Below are positions 1 through 7,527 of a DNA stretch of 64,000 nt, one piece after another (within the stretch, counting starts at the first letter, position 1; each line of letters starts with the position of its first letter). The DNA lies in assembly GCF_009467825.1 (NCBI RefSeq), contig NZ_WIOK01000025.1:23976-87975 (forward strand), given 5' to 3'. Under the pieces are notes generated by a model. The model was not told the origin of the DNA. It saw nothing but the letters and a program-made list of their open reading frames with translations, and ran no database searches. The position numbers and the translations under genes are program-made. This DNA comes from Cyclobacterium xiamenense. GTDB taxonomy: Bacteria; Bacteroidota; Bacteroidia; Cytophagales; Cyclobacteriaceae.

Positions 1-245
1 TGGTCTGAGTGAGGGAAAAGGCACTTCACTGCATTTGAGGCTTTATATGGTGAGGTATTTGCTTAACCATTTACCGGCAGGGCCCCAATAAACTTCATTT
101 AGACCAATATGCTGTGTCACAATTTGTAAAAAAGCTGCTTCAGGAATTTAATCTACCAGATAAACATGTCCTAATCCGGCAACTGAATATGTTAGCCATC
201 AGTTGACAACACAGGTATTTAATTAATTTTACCCCTTGAATATGT
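1..245. other. left-edge non-coding stretch
   Basis: No complete gene is visible. On the plus strand a frame open from the window edge runs to a stop at 89-91. It could be the last 29 codons of a gene lying to the left, but it is too short to identify. The rest appears to be the leader of the acetylesterase gene at 246 and carries a promoter-like element, listed separately. Confidence 0.4.
203..231 (+). promoter_or_regulatory. Bacteroidota-type promoter of the acetylesterase gene
   Basis: TTG at 203-205 is followed after 18 bases by TAATTTTA at 224-231. This matches the Bacteroidota TTTG / TAnnTTTG promoter pattern with one mismatch in the last base of the -7 box. Transcription would start near 238, a few bases before the ATG at 246. 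Assignment is by pattern only. Confidence 0.4.
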
Positions 246-1229
246 ATGGAAAAAAAATCGGTAAATACTCGAGGAATTGGCCTTTTAGGGGTCCTAATTA
301 CCATCTTGCTATTTACGGCATTTACGCCAAAAGGCCCTGCACCTTTGAAAGTGTTTATTCTTGCCGGACAATCCAATATGGTAGGTCATGGGGAGGTTGA
401 AAAGGGAGATCGGGGAAACCTGAACTATTTGGTTGAAAATGATGAAAAGGGAGAATACCGGCACCTGGTAGATCGAAAAGGCGATTGGAAGGTACGGGAT
501 GATGTATTTATTTACTTTAACCATCAGGAAAAAATTCATACCGGTGGATTGACAGTTGGCTTCGGAGCGAATGAAAATACAATCGGTCCGGAATTACAAT
601 TTGGCCAGCTTGTGGCAGATCATTTCGATGAAGATGTCTTAATTATTAAAACAGCCTGGGGTGGTAAAAGCCTTGCCGATGATTTTTTCCCTCCGGGTGC
701 TGCCGGTGCGTCAGGGTATAAAAATCGACCAATTAGCCCTGGAGATACCGGATATTATTATGTGCAGATGCTTTCAATAGTTAACGAAGTTCTAGGCCAT
801 TTGGAAGACCATGTGCCCTCGTACAAAGGCCAGGGATATGAAATTATGGGCTTTGGCTGGCATCAGGGATGGAATGACCGGATCAATCAGGAGGCGAATG
901 ATGCCTACAGGGAGAATATGATCCGTTTTATAAAGGAGGTTCGAAAAGATCTGGGCGTATCCAATCTTCCTTTTGTCCTGGCTACAACGGGCATGTCAGG
1001 CTGGGAGGAAACTCATCCAAGGGCGTTATCCCTGATGGAGGCCCAATTGGCTGTCGCAGATTTCCCGGAATTCATGGGTAATGTCAAAGTGGTGGAAACA
1101 AGAGATTTCTGGCGTGACGCTGAAGAATCACCAGCAAATCAGTCCTATCACTGGAATAGAAATGCCGAATCTTATTTTCTGATTGGGAAATTTATGGGTG
1201 AATCAATGATTGATATTCTTCAGCCCTGA
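246..1229 (+). CDS. sialate O-acetylesterase-like (SASA domain) carbohydrate esterase
   Basis: This is a 327-residue exported SGNH-fold carbohydrate esterase of the SASA/DUF303 type (CE6/CE20-like), expected to remove acetyl groups from glycans. A hydrophobic N-terminal segment (about residues 10-28) acts as signal peptide or anchor. The nucleophile block GQSNM lies at residues 41-45 (Ser43), an IGPELQFG block at 113-120, a GFGWHQGWND block at about 202-211, and the probable catalytic His in YHWN at about 302. The length and block order fit a complete single-domain enzyme. It stands alone upstream of a toxin-antitoxin pair and has its own promoter-like element. The precise substrate (sialate, xylan or another acetylated glycan) cannot be read from the sequence; family membership is well supported. 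Confidence 0.85.
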   Translation: MEKKSVNTRGIGLLGVLITILLFTAFTPKGPAPLKVFILAGQSNMVGHGEVEKGDRGNLNYLVENDEKGEYRHLVDRKGDWKVRDDVFIYFNHQEKIHTGGLTVGFGANENTIGPELQFGQLVADHFDEDVLIIKTAWGGKSLADDFFPPGAAGASGYKNRPISPGDTGYYYVQMLSIVNEVLGHLEDHVPSYKGQGYEIMGFGWHQGWNDRINQEANDAYRENMIRFIKEVRKDLGVSNLPFVLATTGMSGWEETHPRALSLMEAQLAVADFPEFMGNVKVVETRDFWRDAEESPANQSYHWNRNAESYFLIGKFMGESMIDILQP

Positions 1230-1539
1230 TTTGTGATCAGGACTGAAAACACATAAAATCAGGGCGATAGAAAGGTGAAATTGCAAATTACACCCAAGTG
1301 AGTGTATTTTTTCTCTGTATCAAACTTTTTTTGAATCGTATTTCTTGGTTAAAAGACAAGCAAATAGGCGCTGGCAAACAACACCTTTAGCATTTGTTTC
1401 GTATAAATAGATACCATATTTTTGTTAAAAGCCTTTATTTCAGGTTTCTTATCGTTCCTTTTTATAACTTTCGGAGAATGAAGCGTAGCTCAGCGTTATC
1501 ACAAAACCATACAGGTTTTTGTCACTAAATAATTGAGAA
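1230..1539. other. intergenic region upstream of vapBC-like pair
   Basis: No gene is visible. A short inverted repeat, CCTGAT (1225-1230) with ATCAGG (1236-1241), overlaps the acetylesterase stop codon and could form a weak hairpin, but no T-run follows. A promoter-like element at 1393-1424 is listed separately. Confidence 0.5.
1393..1424 (+). promoter_or_regulatory. Bacteroidota-type promoter upstream of the toxin-antitoxin pair
   Basis: TTTG at 1393-1396 and a perfect TAnnTTTG box (TATTTTTG, 1417-1424) are separated by 20 bases. Both boxes match the phylum consensus. The leader to the antitoxin start at 1540 would be about 110 bases, which is long but leaves room for autoregulatory sites. 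Confidence 0.4.
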
Positions 1540-1746
1540 ATGAAATCGATCACTATTGATATTATCAACGAAAAGGCCATCCATCTTTTACAGGATTTAG
1601 AATTGCTTAAATTGATTCGAATAAGGAAAGAAAAGGCTGGTAAAAAGGATGCTACAGACTGGGGCCGATACAAGGGAGCCATGTCCAAACAACCTATCGG
1701 CGAGGTTGACCAACAACTAAATGAGTTACGCAGCGAATGGGAATAA
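1540..1746 (+). CDS. VapB-like antitoxin
   Basis: This is a 68-residue protein directly before, and overlapping by 10 bases, a PIN-domain toxin gene. That arrangement is typical of type II vapBC operons, where the antitoxin comes first. The protein is highly charged and helical. It has a KSITIDIINEKA-like N-terminus resembling small antitoxins with a short beta strand plus helix, and a C-terminal tail (about residues 40-68) that would wrap the toxin. By sequence alone it is only weakly recognisable; the assignment rests mainly on the toxin partner and on the gene size. It probably represses its own promoter together with the toxin. Confidence 0.65.
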   Translation: MKSITIDIINEKAIHLLQDLELLKLIRIRKEKAGKKDATDWGRYKGAMSKQPIGEVDQQLNELRSEWE

Positions 1747-2129
1747 AATACCTCTGGGATACCAACACAGCGATCTATTACCTTCAGCAGCAATTCCCAC
1801 CTTCTGCTGAAGAATTCATTGACAGCACTTTATCCGGTTCCACCCCTGCTATTTCTGCCATTACCGAAATTGAACTACTCTGTTGGAAAACTGCCACCGA
1901 AAAGGACTTGGGAATTCTTCATGATTTTATCAATGATGCCCTGGTCCTGGAACTGGAAAAGGATGTCAAACTCAAAACGGCTGAAATACGTAAAAATCAC
2001 AAGATTAAACTCCCGGATGCCATCATTGCCGCTACTGCTTTAGTTCATAACCTGACCCTGATAACCAGAAACGTGAACGACTTCAAAAATATCGTTGGTC
2101 TTGATTTGGACAATCCGCATGAAAAGTAA
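1737..2129 (+). CDS. PIN-domain toxin (VapC-like ribonuclease)
   Basis: This is a 130-residue PIN-domain protein, a Mg-dependent endoribonuclease of the VapC type that cleaves tRNA or other RNA when not bound by its antitoxin. The acidic PIN residues are all visible: Asp8 in LWDTN, Glu44 in AITEIELL, Asp94 in KLPDAIIAATA and Asp115 in RNVNDF. The length is normal for the family. The start codon lies inside the last codons of the antitoxin gene, so translation is probably coupled. All active-site residues are present, so the toxin appears functional. Confidence 0.85.
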   Translation: MGIKYLWDTNTAIYYLQQQFPPSAEEFIDSTLSGSTPAISAITEIELLCWKTATEKDLGILHDFINDALVLELEKDVKLKTAEIRKNHKIKLPDAIIAATALVHNLTLITRNVNDFKNIVGLDLDNPHEK

Positions 2130-2454
2130 TAGCCCACTGCTGGGCGTAGTTTTCCTTCCCTACAGCCCGGCCCAAGCCTAAAACAGTCCTAAGGACTGTT
2201 ATTCATTAACTAATGTTTGGTTAACATGCCTTTTCAAGTCTAAGGCAGACGGAGTTAGAAATTGCGAACTTTTGTTTACTAAGACGTTGTTTTGGAAGCC
2301 ATTGCTAATGGCATTGAAGGGATTTCGACTGGAAAGGAATTAAAGAATAGAAGGGTGTAGCCGATTCTACAGACAGTCGAAGCTAGGCAGGGCTTTGCCG
2401 ATCGGCTAACCATAGCAAGTAACCAATTAATTGAACATTTCGTAACTTTAACAA
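2130..2454. other. intergenic region with inverted repeats
   Basis: No gene is seen. Just after the toxin stop, GCCCA/TGGGC (2132-2145) forms a 5-bp hairpin followed by a short TTTT, a weak terminator candidate. A near-perfect 19-bp palindrome at 2182-2200 is listed separately. Further on, AGCCGAT and ATCGGCT bracket about 35 bases near 2360-2407. Confidence 0.4.
2182..2200. repeat. 19-bp palindrome AACAGTCC...GGACTGTT
   Basis: Two 9-base arms are exact inverted copies around a single central base. It lies between the toxin gene and the DUF433 gene. It could be a hairpin terminator without a T-run or a dimeric regulator site. Confidence 0.4.
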
Positions 2455-2691
2455 ATGGAAAATCAACTACTGAATAGAATTACAGTTAATCCCGAAATTT
2501 GCCATGGGAAACCTACCATTAGGAATAAACGATACACAGTAGATTTAATTCTTGACCTGTTATCAGCCGGAACTACCCATGATGAGATATTAGCGGATTA
2601 TCCTAAGCTGGAAGAAGAAGATATCCTGGCTTGTTTAGCCTATGCGAGGAAAATAGCTAAGTATTCAAGCTACACGAAGATTTCAGGATGA
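2455..2691 (+). CDS. DUF433 domain protein (VapB45-like antitoxin)
   Basis: This is a 78-residue DUF433 protein. The family signature is plain: a start with NRITVNPEICHGKPTIRN, then a winged-helix segment VDLILDLLSAGTT, and an EDILACLAYARK helix near the C-terminus. DUF433 proteins are DNA-binding antitoxins usually encoded next to a PIN-like DUF5615 toxin gene. Here no such toxin follows: only a 43-codon frame overlaps the stop codon (ATGA), and then a Uma2-type gene begins about 185 bases further on. The partner has either been lost or replaced. Family assignment is firm; antitoxin activity without a partner is uncertain. Confidence 0.85.
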   Translation: MENQLLNRITVNPEICHGKPTIRNKRYTVDLILDLLSAGTTHDEILADYPKLEEEDILACLAYARKIAKYSSYTKISG

Positions 2692-2819
2692 AGCTGATTA
2701 CCAATAATCCACATCTATCAAACCATCTAATCCAGCATAACTTCCTAGTGAAGGTAATCAATAATTTGGGACGAGAAATTGGATCATTCGAAAATGAAGC
2801 GTGCTCGAGTTCCCAATAG
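2688..2819 (+). CDS. short hypothetical reading frame after DUF433
   Basis: An ATG overlaps the DUF433 stop codon by four bases (ATGA), the usual spacing for a coupled partner, but the frame is only 43 codons long and ends at 2819. It begins MKLITNNPHLSNHL and has no recognisable PIN or DUF5615 motif. It may be a decayed toxin partner or chance. Confidence 0.25.
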   Translation: MKLITNNPHLSNHLIQHNFLVKVINNLGREIGSFENEACSSSQ

Positions 2820-2876
2820 TTTTTTATTAGGAAAGACATGTTTTTGGTTTTTCACTAATTTCCCTATTTTTAAACT

Positions 2877-3485
2877 ATGGATGATCACGATACTCCCAAC
2901 AAAGTTGAAGAGCCATTTTCCGAATATGGAAGATATACCTATGCTGACTACCTGACCTGGCAGATAGATGAAATGGTGGAGTTGATTCGCGGTAAGGTAT
3001 TTAGACAAGCCGCTGCACCTGGGGTAATCCACCAACGGGTTGCCAGGAATGTGTTTGTGGAGCTCTCTAATTATCTAAGAGGTAAAAAGTGTGAGGTATT
3101 TATTGCTCCCTTTGATGTCCGGCTTCCGCTAAAATCAAAAAGAAACGAAGATATTGATACAGTAGTGCAACCGGACATTTGCGTGATTTGTGATGCTCAT
3201 AAAATCGACGAGGCCGGTTGCTTAGGTGCGCCGGATTTAGTAGTCGAAGTCCTATCTCCAGGCAATAACAAGAAGGAGCTGCAACATAAATATGAGGTAT
3301 ATGAAGAATCGGGTGTCAAGGAATACTGGGTGATACACCCGAATGAATGCACTTTATTGGTGTATACCTTAATCAACCGACGGTATGATGCATCGAAGAT
3401 TTTTACCCATGGAGACATGGTGTCTTCAAAAGTTATTGAGGGATTTGTATTAAATTTGGAGAAGCTGTTTTGTGATTGCTTATGA
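2877..3485 (+). CDS. Uma2 family (DUF820) restriction-endonuclease-like protein
   Basis: This is a 202-residue Uma2/DUF820 protein with a PD-(D/E)XK nuclease fold. The expected landmarks are present: YTYADYLTW near residues 20-28, a charged ELIRGKV strand near 35-41, VQPDICVICD near 100-109, GAPDLVVEVLSPGN near 118-131 (the core E-x-L strand) and KYEVYEESGVKEYWVI near 138-153. Such genes are abundant in cyanobacteria and occur in gliding Bacteroidota; their biological role is unknown. A TATTTTTA box at 2865-2872 lies directly before the ATG. Its 3' end runs directly into a fragment of a response-regulator gene in another frame, which suggests a recombination junction. Confidence 0.85.
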   Translation: MDDHDTPNKVEEPFSEYGRYTYADYLTWQIDEMVELIRGKVFRQAAAPGVIHQRVARNVFVELSNYLRGKKCEVFIAPFDVRLPLKSKRNEDIDTVVQPDICVICDAHKIDEAGCLGAPDLVVEVLSPGNNKKELQHKYEVYEESGVKEYWVIHPNECTLLVYTLINRRYDASKIFTHGDMVSSKVIEGFVLNLEKLFCDCL

Positions 3486-3696
3486 GGAAAATGTGGTAAA
3501 AGGGTTTGCGCTGGATGTGAATGATTACCTGATAAAGCCTGTCTCTTTTGAGCGGTTTAGAAAAACCATCGACAAGAATGTTGACTATCTTTCTGCACAA
3601 GTGACTGGTGAAGAATTTGTTGACAAACTCGATTCCTTTTTTTATCAATACACCGTAATTGGATGCTGTCATCTGGTTTTGCCAAACTATGGGTAA
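3472..3696 (+). pseudogene. remnant of a LytTR-family response regulator receiver
   Basis: The frame encodes AYEENVVKGFALDVNDYLIK followed by PVSFERFRKTIDK. This is the characteristic C-terminal third of a LytTR-type receiver domain, including the KPxSFERF segment with the conserved Lys-Pro. The phosphoacceptor half is missing upstream, where the frame overlaps the end of the Uma2 gene. The LytTR DNA-binding domain is missing downstream, where the frame ends after about 35 unrelated residues. It therefore looks like a gene fragment left by a rearrangement. No matching N-terminal half was found elsewhere in the window. Confidence 0.7.
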
Positions 3697-3741
3697 AATA
3701 TTAAGTTAGTTGCAAAAGTTGACCGAGACAGAAAGCCTACA

Positions 3742-5247
3742 TCAATACGTTGCCGCCTCACCCTTCCGGGGGATGGATTGTTGAATAAACTCCCGGAGAT
3801 CATTGGTAGAGGTTACCAAATCTTCCTCCCTCACATACATCATGTGACCACTTTCATACACGTTAAAATGCAAACGGTCTTTCATTTTACCGCTTGGATC
3901 AAGCTTCCACATGCCATTCATTTGTCTGAAATAATTGACCAACATATCGTAATATCCGGCTTGAAATAATACGTGTAGATGGGGGTTCTGCATCATGGCA
4001 TTACGCAATTTATCTCCGGTCCCATCCGTAAATCTGTCCCAGGGCCAGGGAAATACAGCACCGGAAACCTGGTATTGCAGGTCTGTTTTAAAATTCAACT
4101 CGTCTCGAAGGTATGCATTGATTGCTGGAGTGAAGGCATTATCCCAGGCAGCTGCCTCCGGTGGCGTACTTCCGGTAAAGGTATCGCCCCCATCCATTTT
4201 ATCAATACCCTTATAACGTGCATCCGAAAGACCAATGAAATATCCTTCGTCCCTTAGCAACTCTTTTCTGAAAGCTTTCGTGGCGACGGTCAGATTGTGG
4301 TCCAATATGAATTCCTTTTTGAGACCGGTATACCGGGCTAATTTTTCCGCAACGGCTTGTTTCTGATCTTCATCAATAAATCCCCCTCGTTCGACTGCTG
4401 GTAAATATTCCTCTATGGCATACGTTTCAACTTCTGAGAGCACTTCCGTGAGACTTTTTTTCTGTAAATCTTCAGGTAGCTGCTTGTGATACCAGGCTAC
4501 CGCAGCGTAGTTAGGCAACTGTAGCACTTCATTGCTTGCGATCGGTAGTTCCATTTTAGTCCCGGAAACAATCACTACTCCGTTAAGGTAAATCCCATGG
4601 TGGTCTTGCAGTTCAGCAGATAAGCCCGCTACGCGTGTTGCCGAATAACTCTCCCCAATCAGGTACTTGGGGGATCTCCAGCGTCCTTGTCGGGACAGGA
4701 AATTGTCAATCCAGTCAGCCAGGTAGGTTATGTCTTGATACACCCCAAAAAAATCTTCCCGCTTGCCGTCATTCACTATGCGTGAAAAACCCGTATTAAC
4801 GGGATCAACATATACGATGTCTGCCACATCGATAATGGAATGGGGATTATCGACGACGCCATAGGGTTGTATGGGATATCCCTCATCACTTATTTCCAGC
4901 CGTTTCGGACTTGTATAACCCAAATGCATCCATAACGATGCAGCGCCTGGCCCTCCATTGAATGAGAATGCAATGGGGCGATTTTCGACCTGATCGACAT
5001 CATTTCGCCTGTAATAGGTATAAAACAGGGCCGCATCAGGTGCTCCATCTTCACCGTATACCGGCTGCGTGCCTACCGTAACCTGGTAAGGTATTCTTTT
5101 CCCGTTAACGGTTACTTCATCAGTAGAGACAACCGACGTGTCGGCCGGTAACATAATCTTTTGGGCGTGTACCGCAGTACCACAACCAATCAATAAAAGT
5201 AAAGGGAAGATTATTTGATGGAGATACTTACTCGTTTTATTACACAT
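3742..5247 (-). CDS. secreted S10 family serine carboxypeptidase
   Basis: This is a 501-residue exported serine carboxypeptidase of peptidase family S10. The oxyanion-hole segment FNGGPGAASLW is at residues 96-106, the nucleophile Ser200 lies in GESYSATR, Asp434 in AGYYDMLV and His468 in ESGHMMYV, so the triad is complete. The N-terminus has a signal peptide. LIGC at 19-22 could be a lipobox, but an AHA-Q type cleavage site follows closely, so the anchoring is ambiguous. It is the last gene of the minus-strand run that begins with GH127 and SusC/SusD, 70 bases after the M3-like peptidase gene. It probably trims peptides released from glycoprotein in the periplasm or at the surface (inference). 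Confidence 0.9.
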   Translation of the reverse strand: MCNKTSKYLHQIIFPLLLLIGCGTAVHAQKIMLPADTSVVSTDEVTVNGKRIPYQVTVGTQPVYGEDGAPDAALFYTYYRRNDVDQVENRPIAFSFNGGPGAASLWMHLGYTSPKRLEISDEGYPIQPYGVVDNPHSIIDVADIVYVDPVNTGFSRIVNDGKREDFFGVYQDITYLADWIDNFLSRQGRWRSPKYLIGESYSATRVAGLSAELQDHHGIYLNGVVIVSGTKMELPIASNEVLQLPNYAAVAWYHKQLPEDLQKKSLTEVLSEVETYAIEEYLPAVERGGFIDEDQKQAVAEKLARYTGLKKEFILDHNLTVATKAFRKELLRDEGYFIGLSDARYKGIDKMDGGDTFTGSTPPEAAAWDNAFTPAINAYLRDELNFKTDLQYQVSGAVFPWPWDRFTDGTGDKLRNAMMQNPHLHVLFQAGYYDMLVNYFRQMNGMWKLDPSGKMKDRLHFNVYESGHMMYVREEDLVTSTNDLREFIQQSIPRKGEAATY

Positions 5248-5317
5248 AATAAGGAATTTATTTAGGGGTTATACTTTTACAATTTTTTAAGAGATGCCGT
5301 AAAGCCTTGCACAAAGG

Positions 5318-7351
5318 TTATTTATAGGCTTCAAGCGCATGTCGCATGGCACTAAGTAGTGGTTTAGCACTTAAAGGTTCTCCCGTTGCTTCCATCATCC
5401 ACAGATCCGGAGTAAGTTTTCCGATTTTGCAGGTACGTATCATTTCCATTGCAAAATCCTTTCCCTCGAACTGCTCTTCCAATTGCATGACGACAATATT
5501 TCCAATGGGATAGCTGTGCAAATAGAGCGCCCCGGAAATGAAATGATTATAAATGGCTAAGATAGGGACATCCCTTACACCAAAAATTTCTGCGAAATAC
5601 TGGTTCCATATATCCTTGGCAATAGCAATGGTTGCTTCCTTAAGCTCTTCAACCGTAGCATCCGGATGATCATACAGCCAATGCCAAACCCTGATCTCGT
5701 GAAGTGCTTCCGATCCCATTTCACAAACAAGCCAAAATGCGGCCAAGGCATTGTCCTGCTTTTCCCGGGCGCTGTATTCCTCATTTATTCCCAAGGCGAT
5801 CAAGTTGCGATACGCAATAAGGTCTGCCATGGCCTCTGTATAAGGGCTGCTTGGGATGCCTTTCAGTAAATAATAATCCGACATATAGGTGCCTACATTC
5901 TGCTGAATGGTATGGCCGATTTCATGCATACCCACCCTGTAATTTTTGTAATCCAAGCCATCCTTTTCAAAACGGATACGCAAATGTGCTTTAGCGCCTT
6001 TCATTTGTGGCCCATTGGCATGTCCTCCGGAAGGAATAGGATCAACTACCACGTGATTGCCAAAAAATTCCGCTTCAAAATCCGGGAAACCAATTCTTTT
6101 GAGGATGTTGGGTAGATCTTGCTGGAACGCCATTGGGGTGGGATATTTTTCTTTGATCAACTGATCCAGTTCATCCATTTTATAATTCGTATTGTCGCTG
6201 AATCCCGTGTACCAAATATCGAAGGGTTCTAACTTTCTCCCAATCTTTTTTTCAATCAATGCCGCTACGGCTTTCTTTTCTGTAGCGCTTAAAACCGATT
6301 CCAGTAAGGAGACAATTTTTTCTTCACTCAGTTGGGCATTTTTAAAGGTTCGGGTCAAATAGGTTGATCCTTCAGGATAGGTGGCATCCTGCCGCATCTT
6401 CGACAACATGTTGTGATGCAACACTTTGTATCTAGTATCGGGTTCAGCCTTAAAAGCTGTTTCGACAAGTTTTTCTCCCTCTTTCAGATACACCTTATTG
6501 GCTATGGGTTCCCAATAATAAGCCGTTTCTCCTACCATGCATTCCGGTATGGTTTGATAGATGATATGCATCACGATTGTACTTATTACTCGCTGCTTTT
6601 CCAGCGGATTATCCCTGTAATAAAGCCCTTTGATTTCGTCTCGTAATCCATTGTGACTGTTTAACCGGGTTCCTTCAGGAAAAAGAACTTCAAGTTCGGG
6701 TGATACCACGTGGTCCATTGATAGAATATAGCGGGTGGTATAATCACGAAGCTCATCTGGAATCGGCGTCGGATCTTGCTCCAGGTCAGGATCGGATCTG
6801 AACTCAAATTTGTCTCCCAATCGTACCATAGCCCATTTTTTTCGACTCCAACTAGCCCCAAATGCTTCCTTTTCTTCATTGGTATAATAGGGAAAATTGA
6901 GGGCGATGGCGAGGGCAAGTTTGCTTTTGAAAAAATCAATCGTGATTTTTGAATCGCTGAATAACCTGTCGAGCTCAGTGATAGGTCGCGTCATGGTCAC
7001 CAATGGGTAATCGAGTGCCAGAGAGAGTTCTCGTTGGTACCCATTGATGGCACTAAATTGTTGTTCAGCAATGTTCAATGCATTATCAAGTTGAGGACCG
7101 GAAGGGATAAACTGCTTCAGACAAAACTCCTGAAATTCAACACCATTCCCATTTTCTTCAAACCAAAGATCCGATAGGTGCCTGACACCCCGAACAATGC
7201 GTTCATTGTTTTCTTTTCCATACGTCGTTATCAATTTCTTGGTAACCAAGACTACATCATCCTGTAACGTATTTTTGAATATCTCCTGCCCGAAACTGTG
7301 AAGTGAGACAAAAGTCAGGGGGATAATAAGGTGTAAATAAAAGGCTTTCAT
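5318..7351 (-). CDS. exported M3-like zinc metallopeptidase
   Basis: This 677-residue protein has a signal peptide (MKAFYLHLIIPLTFVSLHSF, then GQ) and a gluzincin active site: HEIGH at residues 476-480 and the third zinc ligand Glu506 in YTEAMAD, 26 residues downstream. That spacing fits the M3 oligopeptidase clan rather than M1 or M4. The long, mainly helical N-terminal half (about residues 25-420) matches the enclosing domain of such enzymes, though it is far from classical thimet oligopeptidase, so the exact family is uncertain. It lies between the DUF3863-like gene (176 bases upstream) and the S10 peptidase gene (70 bases downstream). Its company in a SusCD locus suggests cleavage of peptides generated together with glycans. 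Confidence 0.75.
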   Translation of the reverse strand: MKAFYLHLIIPLTFVSLHSFGQEIFKNTLQDDVVLVTKKLITTYGKENNERIVRGVRHLSDLWFEENGNGVEFQEFCLKQFIPSGPQLDNALNIAEQQFSAINGYQRELSLALDYPLVTMTRPITELDRLFSDSKITIDFFKSKLALAIALNFPYYTNEEKEAFGASWSRKKWAMVRLGDKFEFRSDPDLEQDPTPIPDELRDYTTRYILSMDHVVSPELEVLFPEGTRLNSHNGLRDEIKGLYYRDNPLEKQRVISTIVMHIIYQTIPECMVGETAYYWEPIANKVYLKEGEKLVETAFKAEPDTRYKVLHHNMLSKMRQDATYPEGSTYLTRTFKNAQLSEEKIVSLLESVLSATEKKAVAALIEKKIGRKLEPFDIWYTGFSDNTNYKMDELDQLIKEKYPTPMAFQQDLPNILKRIGFPDFEAEFFGNHVVVDPIPSGGHANGPQMKGAKAHLRIRFEKDGLDYKNYRVGMHEIGHTIQQNVGTYMSDYYLLKGIPSSPYTEAMADLIAYRNLIALGINEEYSAREKQDNALAAFWLVCEMGSEALHEIRVWHWLYDHPDATVEELKEATIAIAKDIWNQYFAEIFGVRDVPILAIYNHFISGALYLHSYPIGNIVVMQLEEQFEGKDFAMEMIRTCKIGKLTPDLWMMEATGEPLSAKPLLSAMRHALEAYK

Positions 7352-7527
7352 GACAACGAATACACTTAGCTGAGAGAACGTAGCAAATTCCTCTCCGGGT
7401 TTTTTAATGTTTAGTTTAGATGGGGTACGTTCAGAATTTCCGGGTAAGATCGGTGAAGCGCGTATCCTTCACAGTTACGCCCAGGGTTCATTCGCCATAC
7501 ATGTCGTGGCGAGGTACTTCTGATTGC
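7352..7527. other. intergenic gap
   Basis: A gap of 176 bases separates the DUF3863-like gene and the M3-like peptidase gene on the minus strand. No gene, terminator or clear promoter was recognised. Confidence 0.4.

Noticed and set aside
1478..1500. GCGTAGCTCAGCG resembles the D-arm of a tRNA
   Set aside because: No matching acceptor stem, anticodon arm or T-arm follows in the right spacing.
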